Shown here piece by piece: positions 42,878 to 51,109 of a DNA stretch of 64,000 bases (position 1 is its first letter; each line of letters opens with the position of its first letter). Location of the stretch: positions 15,210-79,209 of the forward strand of contig CAKONI010000002.1 of NCBI GenBank assembly GCA_934097105.1, read 5' to 3'. The notes beneath the pieces were generated by a model that was given only the letters and a program-made list of their open reading frames with translations, was not told the DNA's origin and made no database searches. The DNA comes from an uncultured Bacilli bacterium. GTDB taxonomy: Bacteria > Bacillota_I > Bacilli_A > RF39 > UBA660. A program made the position numbers and the translations under genes.

Positions 42878-43293
42878 AAATCATCCTCCATATTATTTTC
42901 GATTTTTTTAAGAACATTAAAGAAAACTTTTCTTTCGTCTGGTGTAATGCCACTGAAAAGATGTTTTTCTACTTTACTAATTATTCCTTTAAATTTTTCT
43001 AATGATAATAATCCTTGTGGTGAAATAGTAATTTTTCTCTTTCGTTTATCATCACATGAAGAAAATCTTTCGATTAGAGAGTTTTTTTCCATAACTTTTA
43101 AAATTTCTGTTGTAGTTGATCTTCTGATGTGTAATAGTTTTTCGATATCTTTTTGATAAACATCTTCTGGGTTGTTATTAATGTACTCTAAAATATAAAT
43201 TTGAATACTGGTCAAATTTCCTAGTCTTTTATCAACATGTCTTTTTATTAGATTACATGTGTTTCTAAATGATACTATTAATTGGTTCTCCAT
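42871..43293 (-). CDS. MarR-family transcriptional regulator
   Basis: The 140-residue protein has a winged helix-turn-helix (V-Y-Q-K-D-I-E-K-L-L-H-I-R-R-S-T-T-T-E-I) and a wing with S-S-C-D-D-K-R-K-R-K-I. It should repress the downstream ABC exporter pair and be released by a small ligand. I chose ATG 43293 because AAAGGAG lies 8 bases upstream; a GTG at 43302 is the longer reading. A perfect 14-base palindrome just upstream is the likely operator. Confidence 0.88.
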   Translation of the reverse strand: MENQLIVSFRNTCNLIKRHVDKRLGNLTSIQIYILEYINNNPEDVYQKDIEKLLHIRRSTTTEILKVMEKNSLIERFSSCDDKRKRKITISPQGLLSLEKFKGIISKVEKHLFSGITPDERKVFFNVLKKIENNMEDDLC

Positions 43294-43308
43294 AAAAAAC
43301 ACTCCTTT

Positions 43309-43322
43309 GTTAGTGCACTAAC
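43309..43322. promoter_or_regulatory. Palindromic operator candidate for the MarR regulator
   Basis: GTTAGTGCACTAAC is a perfect 14-base palindrome 15 bases upstream of the marR-type start codon. MarR proteins commonly bind such sites to repress their own operon. Confidence 0.65.
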
Positions 43323-43375
43323 ATTATATGTTTTTAAAAAAGTAAAGTCAACAAATTTCACGAAAATTTCATAAT

Positions 43376-43406
43376 AAAAACTGTAATCATTATGGCTACA
43401 GTTTTT
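43376..43406 (-). terminator. Terminator of the unknown gene at 43418
   Basis: A 10-base stem AAAAACTGTA/TACAGTTTTT with an 11-base loop lies 12 bases beyond the stop. T-runs on both strands may also protect the MarR operon promoter. Confidence 0.75.
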
Positions 43407-43417
43407 TTAAATAATAA

Positions 43418-43966
43418 TTATTTTGGTCTTTTTCTGGTTTTTTTATACTTATTAAAATCAATGACTTCGGTTTCGTATAAATCAAATTCTTCATTGAACA
43501 GAATTTTTAATTCATAGACATAGTTGTGAATAGTGAAAATAATTTTTCTTAGGGCATATACTTCGTCTCTTTTTATGGTTTCTTTATCTAATTTTTTCTT
43601 AAGTAGGTTGGCGTATCCTTTGAAGTCTACGTCAATAATGTCTTTATATTTATTAGAAATTCTATCAAATTCTTCTAAAAGTGTACTTATTTTTATGAAG
43701 TCTTCTAGGTGAGCCGTTTGATCATCACAATCTAGATATACATTTTTATCATCTAATACTTGGGCTATATTATCTGTTTCAATGTCATAGAATGATTCAT
43801 AGATATTGTCTTCTAATTCTATGAAATTTCCAGTTTTTTCATAAATTTTAGGAATTTCCAATTTATTGTATATATAATCATCTTCATCATATAATTCTAC
43901 TACGCACATACAAACATAAAGATTATCAGTTTTTACTTTTTTATTATTCATATTAATTCTATCCAT
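43418..43966 (-). CDS. Unknown cytosolic protein
   Basis: Read from ATG 43966, which follows GGGGGAATTAAT, the product is 182 residues: acidic, with no signal or membrane segment and a basic C-terminal tail (K-K-T-R-K-R-P-K). A longer frame to 44035 adds a hydrophobic stretch but lacks a ribosome site. I do not recognise a family. The long helical centre (D-F-I-K-I-S-T-L-L-E-E-F-D) suggests an alpha-helical protein. Its upstream neighbours on the same strand are two tiny spore-type membrane peptides, so a spore-related role is possible but unproven. Confidence 0.6.
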   Translation of the reverse strand: MDRINMNNKKVKTDNLYVCMCVVELYDEDDYIYNKLEIPKIYEKTGNFIELEDNIYESFYDIETDNIAQVLDDKNVYLDCDDQTAHLEDFIKISTLLEEFDRISNKYKDIIDVDFKGYANLLKKKLDKETIKRDEVYALRKIIFTIHNYVYELKILFNEEFDLYETEVIDFNKYKKTRKRPK

Positions 43967-44048
43967 ATTAATTCCCCCAGACATAGGAAATATTTTAACA
44001 CAAATTGCTATTAAAAGCAAAAGAAAAATAGCCATACGACTATTTATC

Positions 44049-44180
44049 TTAATAACCTCTAAAAGAGCCTAAAATTATTACTAACAATATGTAAAGTACA
44101 ACGGCGATTAGAAGTCCTGATGATCTATTTGGACATGTTGTAACAGTACTTATTGTTTCTTCTTTACAAGTATTATTCAT
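44049..44180 (-). CDS. 43-residue YjcZ-like small membrane peptide
   Basis: An ATG at 44180 with GGAGGTG upstream opens a 43-codon frame. The peptide has a Thr/Cys-containing head and a C-terminal span S-S-G-L-L-I-A-V-V-L-Y-I-L-L-V-I-I-L-G-S followed by F-R-G-Y. The pattern resembles the YjcZ/sporulation tiny-protein family, abundant small hydrophobic peptides of spores. It is 17 bases downstream of a second such peptide. Confidence 0.6.
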   Translation of the reverse strand: MNNTCKEETISTVTTCPNRSSGLLIAVVLYILLVIILGSFRGY

Positions 44181-44196
44181 TCTTTTTGCACCTCCT

Positions 44197-44274
44197 TTAA
44201 ATCCAAGCACCTAGTATAATTATTAGTAAGATAAATAATACTAAAACAATTGCAGATGATGAAACACAATTCAT
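44197..44274 (-). CDS. 25-residue YjcZ-like small membrane peptide
   Basis: An ATG at 44274 follows AAAAGGAGG and opens a 25-codon frame ending TAA at 44197. The peptide M-N-C-V-S-S-S-A-I-V-L-V-L-F-I-L-L-I-I-I is almost entirely one membrane span and ends L-G-A-W-I, close to the F-I-L-L-I-I-x-G-A core of YjcZ-type spore peptides. It is followed on the same strand by the 43-residue peptide. Confidence 0.6.
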   Translation of the reverse strand: MNCVSSSAIVLVLFILLIIILGAWI

Positions 44275-44304
44275 ATATATTCCTCCTTTTTTCTTATTCT
44301 AGAT

Positions 44305-44333
44305 TATTTTATGGCAAATAGGTAATTTTTGTG
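44305..44333 (-). promoter_or_regulatory. Candidate sigma-K-type promoter for the two tiny membrane peptides
   Basis: On the minus strand CAC (44333-44331) is followed after 17 bases by CATAAAATA (44313-44305), the form expected of mother-cell sigma-K promoters. It lies about 30 bases before the first peptide. Confidence 0.35.
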
Positions 44334-44352
44334 AATATATATGCCCTACTTC

Positions 44353-44381
44353 TTGTAAATAACTTTATTTTTTGTTATGAT
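44353..44381 (+). promoter_or_regulatory. Sigma-A promoter of the PrsA-like gene
   Basis: TTGTAA (44353-44358) and TATGAT (44376-44381) are 17 bases apart and lie about 30 bases before the ATG. Confidence 0.55.
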
Positions 44382-44411
44382 ATATATGTAGTTTTTTAGA
44401 AGGAGGATAAA

Positions 44412-45410
44412 ATGAAAAAAACAAAAAAATTATTAATGCTTGCTGTTTTATTGATTTTGGTTACAGGTTGTGCTGTTCCAACGTTAAAAAATGGTGAACA
44501 AAAAGTAGCATCTCTAGATAAAGGAGGAATATCTGCTGATGCGCTATATAGTGCTTTAAAGACTAAATATGGTGCTGAGGCTTTTGTAGATTTACTTGAT
44601 AAGAAAATTCTAAATAATAAATATAAAGAAACTGATGATGAAAAGGAATATATTAGTTCTCAAATAAAGGAATTAAAGGAATCTGCAGAACAAAATAAAA
44701 TTTCATATGATCAACTGTTATCATACTATGGTTTTAAAAAGGAAAGTGACTTAAAAGAATATTTAAGACTTAATTATCGTAGAGACTTAGCAGTTAATGA
44801 GGAAGTAGAAAAAACGTTAAAGAAGAAAGAGATTGAAAAGTATTATGAAGATGAAATTTATGGTGATATAAAACTTAAACATATTTTGATTTCTCTAAAT
44901 ACTTCTGATGATATGTCTACTGAAGAGAAGGAAAAGGCTGAGGCTGACGCTAAGAAAAAGGCTGAAGATATTATTAAGAAACTTAATAAGGGTGAAGATT
45001 TTTCAAAACTTGCTAAAAAATATTCTGATGACTCATCAAATGCTAAAAAAGGTGGAGATTTAGGTTGGGTTTCTACTGGTGATATGGTTGATGAATTTGA
45101 TGCTGCAGCATTTAAGTTAAAGAAAGGTAAATATACGACTAGTCCAGTAAAGACGACATATGGTTATCATATAATATATAAGATTGATGAAAAGGCTAAA
45201 CCTAAACTTGAAAAAGTAAGAGATGAAATTGTTGATGCTTTAGTAAGCAATAAATTAAAGGAAGATGCTACTCTTTACTATAATTCTCTTGAGGCAATAA
45301 GGGAAGATGCTGGTTTAAAATTTGAAGATAAAGAACTTAAAAAACTATATAATACATATGTATCAAATCAAAAGAGCCAAGCAAAATCAAATGCAAGTAG
45401 TTCAAACTAA
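44412..45410 (+). CDS. prsA: PrsA-like foldase lipoprotein (parvulin peptidyl-prolyl isomerase)
   Basis: This 332-residue lipoprotein has lipobox V-T-G-C (Cys20), a helical N-terminal SurA-like region and a parvulin domain (about residues 150-260). Parvulin landmarks are I-K-L-K-H-I-L-I-S, D-F-S-K-L-A-K-K-Y-S-D-D, G-G-D-L-G-W and T-x-Y-G-Y-H-I-I. PrsA helps secreted proteins fold at the outer membrane face, which fits a genome that exports many large surface proteins. The charged tail ends in a Ser/Asn-rich stretch. The strong SD AGAAGGAGG precedes the start. Confidence 0.9.
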   Translation: MKKTKKLLMLAVLLILVTGCAVPTLKNGEQKVASLDKGGISADALYSALKTKYGAEAFVDLLDKKILNNKYKETDDEKEYISSQIKELKESAEQNKISYDQLLSYYGFKKESDLKEYLRLNYRRDLAVNEEVEKTLKKKEIEKYYEDEIYGDIKLKHILISLNTSDDMSTEEKEKAEADAKKKAEDIIKKLNKGEDFSKLAKKYSDDSSNAKKGGDLGWVSTGDMVDEFDAAAFKLKKGKYTTSPVKTTYGYHIIYKIDEKAKPKLEKVRDEIVDALVSNKLKEDATLYYNSLEAIREDAGLKFEDKELKKLYNTYVSNQKSQAKSNASSSN

Positions 45411-45431
45411 AAAGTACGAAAATCGTACTTT
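45411..45431. terminator. Bidirectional terminator between prsA and recX
   Basis: A perfect 9-base stem AAAGTACGA/TCGTACTTT with a 3-base loop lies directly after the prsA stop and next to the convergent recX stop. Confidence 0.85.
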
Positions 45432-45433
45432 TT

Positions 45434-46174
45434 TTAGTCTTTAATTTTGAAACCTTTTTGATATAGTTTAGATTTTATTACAAAGTCAAGTCTATTTTCA
45501 TCATATTTATTTTTGTATTTATCATATAATTTTTTATATTCACTTTGGTATATTTTTTCATCGTCAATAGAAATGTTATCTAAACAATCTTTGATTATGC
45601 TACTATGATATCCTTTTTGTATAAGATTGTTATATATTTTTTGTTTTAAAAAATAGTTTGATTTGTTTTTGTTCAAGTTAATTTCTTTGTTTATAATTTT
45701 AATTATTTTTTCTGTTTCTAAATCATTTGTAAATATAGTAATATTTTTATTTATTATATTTTCATCAATTCCTAAGGATAAAAGATCTTTTTTTATTTTT
45801 AGGGGTCCGGTTGTTTTTAAGTTAATTTGATCATTAATGTAGCATTTGGCATATATTTCATCATTTAAATAACCTTCATCTCGCAACTTTTTAATTACTT
45901 TATCTATTATATCTTTAGAGTATGAACTTTTTTTCATTTGCATTCGGAGTTCTTTTTCGCATCTAAGTTTGATTTTTATATATTTTATGGCGTTATAGTA
46001 GCAGTCATAATAATTATTATTTTCTAGGTAAATATTAAGTTCATCCTCATTTATGTTTTCTTTAGATAATATATTGTATTTTAGTATAACATCTTCATAA
46101 ATAATATATTCTTTGTCATCAAAATAAACTTTATATCTTCCGTTTGATAAATATTTGTATTTTTTTATTTTCAT
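45434..46174 (-). CDS. recX: Regulatory protein RecX
   Basis: The 246-residue protein has the three-helix RecX repeats, recognisable by L-R-C-E-K-E-L-R-M-Q-M-K, L-R-D-E-G-Y-L-N-D-E-I-Y-A and G-P-L-K-I-K-K-D-L. RecX binds RecA filaments and limits recombinase activity. The length matches the longer Firmicute form. An extra N-terminal strand-rich segment (about residues 1-50) is usual in Bacillus-type RecX. No recA is in the window. Confidence 0.88.
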   Translation of the reverse strand: MKIKKYKYLSNGRYKVYFDDKEYIIYEDVILKYNILSKENINEDELNIYLENNNYYDCYYNAIKYIKIKLRCEKELRMQMKKSSYSKDIIDKVIKKLRDEGYLNDEIYAKCYINDQINLKTTGPLKIKKDLLSLGIDENIINKNITIFTNDLETEKIIKIINKEINLNKNKSNYFLKQKIYNNLIQKGYHSSIIKDCLDNISIDDEKIYQSEYKKLYDKYKNKYDENRLDFVIKSKLYQKGFKIKD

Positions 46175-46285
46175 AATGCCTCCTTTGGTTATTTATTTTT
46201 TTACTTTATTTTGTAAATTTATTATATTCTAAGTATATTTCTCTGTCAATAGATTTTAGTACATTTGTTTGTTTTTTGTTGTTTA

Positions 46286-46325
46286 AAAAAGACTTAATTT
46301 TTTTTGATTATGATTAAGTCTTTTT
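46286..46325 (-). terminator. Terminator overlapping the end of rpoZ
   Basis: A 13-base stem (46286-46298 with 46313-46325) includes the last codons and stop of the omega-subunit gene; a T-run follows on the minus strand. Confidence 0.65.
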
Positions 46326-46503
46326 CTACCTCTTCAAGAGCCCTTCCGATATTTTTATAAGATATATACTCTTCTTCAGGCATTTGTAAATGATTAGTCT
46401 CTTTAATTTCATTACTTCTTTGTGCTACAATATGCACTAGACGATATTTTGAATCGACGTGAAGTAATAGTTTGTCAATTGATGGATATATCACTTGTAT
46501 CAC
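46294..46503 (-). CDS. rpoZ: DNA-directed RNA polymerase omega subunit
   Basis: This 69-residue protein matches the omega fold: Y-P-S-I-D-K-L-L at the N-terminus, D-S-K-Y-R-L-V-H-I-V-A-Q-R-S-N-E-I as the conserved core, and a C-terminal I-G-R-A-L-E-E-V-E helix. Omega assists assembly of the beta-prime subunit. Firmicute omega is often about 67 residues, so the length is normal. The usual neighbour gmk is absent; here rpoZ lies alone between recX and a patatin gene. The transcription terminator is formed by its last codons. Confidence 0.85.
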   Translation of the reverse strand: MIQVIYPSIDKLLLHVDSKYRLVHIVAQRSNEIKETNHLQMPEEEYISYKNIGRALEEVEKDLIIIKKN

Positions 46504-46576
46504 ACTCCCATATTAAGAATATAATATATTTTAAAATAGTACAAGTAAACTTTCAAAATTAGACATTACTTGACAA

Positions 46577-47851
46577 CTAATTTTTAATTTTTTTTAGTAT
46601 TTGGTTAGAAATATCATTATTTACTATGATTTGTTCTTTAACAGATATAGCAATCAAATAAAGAGCAGCCATGAAGTCTTTGGGAAAAATTAAAGAAATA
46701 TTAAATAATTTTTTTATGGCTTCTTTATTTTCGTTTTCGTTTATGTATTTGTTATAAATGTGTCCTATGAGCATTTTGCCTTTTAGTTTTTTATCTAAGG
46801 TTATATAATCTAGACTTTTTGCTTCTTGAATTAGTTTTCTATTGAAGATATTGATGTTGTATATTTTATCTTCGTCAAATTCAAAAATATCAGCAAGGTA
46901 TTCTAGGGCGTTGTTCATTTCAGTAGTAAGATCTTTTCCTTGTTTTATTTTAAGGAATATATCTTGATATCTTTTATTTCTTAAAAGGTCTGAAATAGCG
47001 AAATTTTTCTTATCGGAAAGTAGGATCAGTTTGATAAGATTGATGTAATTTTCACTATATTTTTGATAGTTTTTTTCTAAATCTTTTCTATTAAAAGTAT
47101 ATGTTTTTCCATCTAACATATTAAAATGTTTCATGGTATCATTAAATCCTAGTTTCATACTGCGTTTTGAGTTTGATGGGCTGAAATTTAGAGAAAATCT
47201 TCTTTTGTTGTTGCTTTTTATATAATCAATTTTAATGCTTTTACTTTTTACTTTTTGTTTGATGCCTAGGGCGGAAAGGTCTACGGCGATTACTTCGTCT
47301 GCGCCCATGTCGATGGCGAGGTTAATGGGAAGGTTGTCGTAGTATCCTCCATCTATGTAGTATTCTCCATCAATTTCTTTTTTTTCTACTGCGGGAAAGC
47401 AGGCTGCGGATGCGCTGATGTAGGAAATTAATTTGCCATTAGGGATTTGATCTTTTGAAAGCATTTTTGGAACTTTTGTTTTTAAATTCACGGTAACAAG
47501 TCCATAATCTATTTTTGATTTTCTCACTTTAGATTCTTTGATTATTTTGCTAATATATTCTTCGGCTTTGTCGAATTTAAGTCCTTTATTTTTAATATAT
47601 TCTTTGGCAATATCTGCATATTCTTTTGGATTGGAAATATCATGATGAAGTACATTTGATGTTTTAGTACTAATCCATAATTTTTTTGCTTTTCTATAGT
47701 CACCGGATACTAATAAGGCACCGTTTATTGCACCGATTGAAGTTCCTGTAATAATATCTATTTTTATACCAAGCCTTTTTAGGGCTTTATAAACACCTAG
47801 TTGATAGGCTCCTTTTGCTCCCCCACCTGATAAAACTAATGCTCTTTTCAT
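46577..47851 (-). CDS. Patatin-like phospholipase
   Basis: This 424-residue protein has an N-terminal patatin domain with the oxyanion loop S-G-G-G-A-K-G (residues 8-14), nucleophile Ser38 in G-T-S-I-G and the catalytic Asp167 in D-G-G. The C-terminal half (about 250-424) is helical, basic and without recognisable motif. No signal peptide is seen, so it probably acts on membrane lipids from the cytosol. Bacterial patatins hydrolyse acyl esters of phospholipids. Confidence 0.88.
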   Translation of the reverse strand: MKRALVLSGGGAKGAYQLGVYKALKRLGIKIDIITGTSIGAINGALLVSGDYRKAKKLWISTKTSNVLHHDISNPKEYADIAKEYIKNKGLKFDKAEEYISKIIKESKVRKSKIDYGLVTVNLKTKVPKMLSKDQIPNGKLISYISASAACFPAVEKKEIDGEYYIDGGYYDNLPINLAIDMGADEVIAVDLSALGIKQKVKSKSIKIDYIKSNNKRRFSLNFSPSNSKRSMKLGFNDTMKHFNMLDGKTYTFNRKDLEKNYQKYSENYINLIKLILLSDKKNFAISDLLRNKRYQDIFLKIKQGKDLTTEMNNALEYLADIFEFDEDKIYNINIFNRKLIQEAKSLDYITLDKKLKGKMLIGHIYNKYINENENKEAIKKLFNISLIFPKDFMAALYLIAISVKEQIIVNNDISNQILKKIKN

Positions 47852-47883
47852 GGAAACACCTCTATAACATTATACTACAAATT

Positions 47884-48378
47884 TTAAATTATAGTAAACC
47901 AAGATGCATTTTTTAATATGTTTTTGGTTGCTTTTCGACATAGATTGTTACTGAGGACTTTTATATTTGCAAAATCTTCACAGGATATTTTGTTTATATT
48001 CCAATAAATTGAGATGAAATAGATATTTATTCCTAAAAATTGATCGTGATCCATGTGAAATATATAGTCAAATCCCTCGAAAGTGTAGCCTTCAAAGTTG
48101 TTTGTTAAAATGATGCTTCTCTTTTTTAGGGAATCTAGATTTATTTCTAGGGCATAGGCACAGCAATCATCGATACTGTCATATTTGTAGTTTGTAAAGG
48201 ATAAGTATTCTTTGTGGAAGGACCAGAAATTGTTTTTTAAGATGTCATATTTTATATAATAAGTGTTGTTTTTAAGGGTATATAGGTCTAGATTAAAATT
48301 ATTATTTAAAAAGTTTACTTGCTTTTTGTTACTGGGGTTGAATATTATTTTGGTGACTATTCCTGTTTTAATGTACAT
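47884..48378 (-). CDS. Unknown protein coupled to an XRE-type regulator
   Basis: This 164-residue protein has no membrane span or signal and is rich in Asn, Ile and aromatic residues. I recognise no family. It overlaps the end of the helix-turn-helix gene by 11 bases, giving the gene order and overlap seen in many antitoxin-toxin pairs. The sequence is not RelE-, HigB- or HipA-like to my eye. An alternative is a lone regulator with a co-transcribed effector. Confidence 0.55.
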   Translation of the reverse strand: MYIKTGIVTKIIFNPSNKKQVNFLNNNFNLDLYTLKNNTYYIKYDILKNNFWSFHKEYLSFTNYKYDSIDDCCAYALEINLDSLKKRSIILTNNFEGYTFEGFDYIFHMDHDQFLGINIYFISIYWNINKISCEDFANIKVLSNNLCRKATKNILKNASWFTII

Positions 48379-48613
48379 CTTTTGTTTCCTCGATTGGCAC
48401 TATTTTTAGAGTGTAGCCAAGTGGAGTTAAAATTTTAATTAGGGAGTTTATTTGGGGAGAGTTTAGTCTATTTTCTATTTTTGTAATTTTTTCTCTTACA
48501 ACACCGGACATATTTGCAAGTTCTTTTTGTGAGAGGTTTTTATCTTTGCGAAGTTTTATAAAGTCACAAATGAGATTGTATTCTAGTTCTAAAAGTTCTT
48601 TTTCATTTTTCAT
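48368..48613 (-). CDS. XRE-family helix-turn-helix regulator
   Basis: The 81-residue protein has a Cro/CI helix-turn-helix: L-R-K-D-K-N-L-S-Q-K-E-L-A-N-M-S-G-V, followed by I-T-K-I-E-N and S-P-Q-I-N-S-L-I-K-I-L. The end, L-G-Y-T-L-K-I-V-P, is frequent in HigA-type antitoxins. It overlaps the next gene, and inverted repeats directly upstream (48629-48675) are likely self-regulatory operators. Confidence 0.82.
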   Translation of the reverse strand: MKNEKELLELEYNLICDFIKLRKDKNLSQKELANMSGVVREKITKIENRLNSPQINSLIKILTPLGYTLKIVPIEETKDVH

Positions 48614-48628
48614 AATATCACCATAATA

Positions 48629-48675
48629 ATGGTACCATATTTTGTCCCAATTGCAATGGTAATACTTAAATTACC
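48629..48675. promoter_or_regulatory. Operator cluster upstream of the XRE regulator
   Basis: There are three inverted repeats within 47 bases: ATGGTACCAT (48629-48638), ATTGCAAT (48650-48657) and GGTAAT-N6-ATTACC (48658-48675). They lie 16-60 bases upstream of the regulator start, as expected for autorepression. Confidence 0.5.
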
Positions 48676-48699
48676 AAAAATTAACAAAAAAGAGAAAAA

Positions 48700-50100
48700 T
48701 TAAATTTCCTCTATTTTCATAAAATTAGTAATTCTTTTATTAGTATTTGTTGAAAGTCCTCCGGTAATTAGGATTTTGTCACTTGTTTTTAAATTGAAAA
48801 CTTTTGTTGCTTCTTCTCTTGCGATATCGATTATTTTATCAGTACTGTCTACGAAAGGTACAACTGTTGTTTCTATTCCGTAGTTAAGGGCAAGTCCCCT
48901 AGCGACATTTGGACTGGTGCAGGTTGCTAGAATAGAAGCGTCTGGTTTTAGGTTGCTTATTCTTCTTGCACTGTAGCCACTTACTGTTGAGGCAACGATT
49001 ACTTTGATGTCGTAAACTTTTGAACTTTCTAAAGCACTTGATACGATGGCTTCGGTTATTCCTGGTTTCATTTTGTTTCTAAAGTGATTGTCGTAATATT
49101 TTTCTGCTTCATAGCAAATGTCGGCCATGTATTTTACGACGTGAGGTGGATTTGTTCCGGTTGTTGTTTCTCCACTTAGCATTACGGCGTCGGTTCCATC
49201 AAGAACTGCGTTTGCTACATCGCTTACTTCGGCACGGGTTGGTCTTAAGTTGTTCTTCATAGATTCGAGCATTTCTGTCGCTACGATGGCTACTTTTCCT
49301 TTTTCTCTACATCTTGCAATTATTTCTTTTTGATAAATAGGAAGTCTGGTCATAGGAACTTCTACTCCTAGATCGCCACGGGCAACCATTATTCCATAAG
49401 ATTCATCGATAATTTCATCTAGATTATCTATTCCTGTCATGCTTTCGATTTTAGCGATGATTTTTAAATCTTCACGGTGTTCTTGTTTTAGGATTTCTTT
49501 TACTTTTAGGATGTCTTCGCGTGATGAGACGAATGATAGTGCAAGGAAATCGCCGTGGTTTCTGCAGGCGTATACGATGTCGTTATAGTCATCTTCGTCA
49601 ATGAATGGAATGTTTAATTTTACATTTGGAACGTTTAGGCTTTTTTTGTTGCCTAGTACTCCTCCGCTTATTACTTTACAATCTAGGTATTTTTCACAGT
49701 TTTGTTCTACTTCTATTTTCATAAGTCCATTTTCTAAGAGAATGATGTTTCCTGTTTCTAGATCATTTAGTACTCCTTTGTGATTAACAGAAAATCCTAG
49801 AAGATCTTTTGGGGATTCTTTGTATACTTTTATATTTTCTCCATCTTTTAGAATAACGTCTTCACCTAGATAGTTTTCATTTCTAAATTCTGGTCCTTTT
49901 GTATCGTATAAAATTGCAATGTTTTTGTTTAGGTCTTCTCTAACAGTTAGTACTGTGGATATTACCTTTTCTCTTTCTTCCATTGTGGCATGAGAGAAAT
50001 TAATACGTGCGACGTTTGCACCGTTTAAAACCATTTCTTTAAATACTTCTACACTATTACTAGCGGGTCCAATACTTGTTATAATCTTAGTTTTTTTCAT
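48700..50100 (-). CDS. pyk: Pyruvate kinase
   Basis: This 466-residue glycolytic enzyme converts phosphoenolpyruvate and ADP to pyruvate and ATP. Signatures are the N-terminal T-K-I-I-T-S-I-G-P-A-S, R-I-N-F-S-H-A, I-A-K-I-E-S, V-A-R-G-D-L-G-V-E and M-L-S-G-E-T-T. It has the A, B and C domains and lacks the extra phosphohistidine-like C-terminal domain found in many Bacillus enzymes. A terminator-like hairpin sits in its leader. Confidence 0.95.
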   Translation of the reverse strand: MKKTKIITSIGPASNSVEVFKEMVLNGANVARINFSHATMEEREKVISTVLTVREDLNKNIAILYDTKGPEFRNENYLGEDVILKDGENIKVYKESPKDLLGFSVNHKGVLNDLETGNIILLENGLMKIEVEQNCEKYLDCKVISGGVLGNKKSLNVPNVKLNIPFIDEDDYNDIVYACRNHGDFLALSFVSSREDILKVKEILKQEHREDLKIIAKIESMTGIDNLDEIIDESYGIMVARGDLGVEVPMTRLPIYQKEIIARCREKGKVAIVATEMLESMKNNLRPTRAEVSDVANAVLDGTDAVMLSGETTTGTNPPHVVKYMADICYEAEKYYDNHFRNKMKPGITEAIVSSALESSKVYDIKVIVASTVSGYSARRISNLKPDASILATCTSPNVARGLALNYGIETTVVPFVDSTDKIIDIAREEATKVFNLKTSDKILITGGLSTNTNKRITNFMKIEEI

Positions 50101-50130
50101 TATATCTCCTCTTTCCTTATAAATATAAAA

Positions 50131-50147
50131 ACGACTGAAATAGTCGT
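50131..50147 (-). promoter_or_regulatory. Terminator-like hairpin in the pyk leader
   Basis: A 6-base stem ACGACT/AGTCGT (7 bases with flanking A-T) and 5-base loop is followed on the minus strand by T-rich sequence, then by the pyk ribosome site and ATG about 30 bases further. It may be an attenuator or the end of an upstream small transcript. Confidence 0.4.
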
Positions 50148-50354
50148 TAAAATTCCTTAGTACTTTTGAAATGCAAAAACTAGGGAAAAATTCATTAGTA
50201 ATATGATAACATATTTATTAAAAAAAATACATACTTTTGTGTTAATTTTCAAAAAATTATTGCAAAAATAATTAAAAAGGTTGATTTATTAATTAAATCT
50301 GTTAGAATATATTTTAGTTTTTTGTAGGAGGTATATATAGAAAAAGATAAATTG

Positions 50355-50883
50355 ATGGAAATTAAGAAAAGACTATTAGCATTAGGATTAGCAGGTGTAA
50401 TGATGGGAACAGTTGACTGCTCCGGTAGTAAGGGGGAAAGATAAAGTTCCTAAACATCCTTCTGTTCCTTCTAAATATTCCCATGTGGATGATTATTATA
50501 AATATGCAATACAAAATGGCGAGGCGGTAAAATTGTATAATAGTGAAAATGTGTATTTGCTTTTTGACAAGGAAACATATGAAGTAACTGAATGTATTTA
50601 TCATGGAAAGGCTTTTTTAGGTCTTGCTACTTACGTCGAATTGTATGATTTGGCAAATGAAGATCTACTTGTTTATTCTAATGGTGTAAATAGAACATAT
50701 AACGATAAATATTATTACTATTTGTTAGAAAATAATTATCAAGTTTGTCTTGCTGATACAAGTGATTATGTGGAAGGTCATGCTAATAAAGAGTTTTACT
50801 CACTTGATGAAATAAGGGAATTAGAGCCTCAAATTGCTCAAAGTTTAAAGGCAATTGATTCTATTAAAGTTAAGAAGAAATAG
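50355..50883 (+). pseudogene. Exported protein gene with apparent frameshift
   Basis: An ATG at 50355, 20 bases after AGGAGG, opens a frame with a signal-like sequence (M-E-I-K-K-R-L-L-A-L-G-L-A-G-V-M-M-G). It runs to TAA near 50442. The longer downstream frame (to 50883, about 156 residues) is in +1 register and has no ribosome site. It contains L-Y-N-S-E-N-V-Y-L-L-F-D-K-E-T-Y-E-V and a charged C-terminus. The register changes between 50404 and 50442; the run AAGGGGGAAA is a likely slip site. It is either a broken secreted protein or a slippage-controlled one. I do not recognise the C-terminal domain. Confidence 0.65.
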
Positions 50884-51087
50884 TTTAGTATTATGTAAAA
50901 TTAATTTATATCATAGATGCTATATAAATAATTAAAAAATATTTATAAATTAATTTTAATTTTTATTGTAATTTGGTTACTCAATAACTAAAGGTTATAT
51001 AAGTGTTGAACGGAACTATTTATTGGTTACGTTCTTTTTTATGCTTACCTATATTTTATTGTCTAGGATAATTAATTAAATAAAAAA

Positions 51088-51109
51088 ACTAATTCATTTC
51101 TGAATCAGT
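51088..51109 (-). terminator. Second terminator-like hairpin beyond tRNA-Met
   Basis: A 9-base stem ACTAATTCA/TGAATCAGT (one G-U pair) with a TTTC loop is followed on the minus strand by seven T. Confidence 0.5.
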
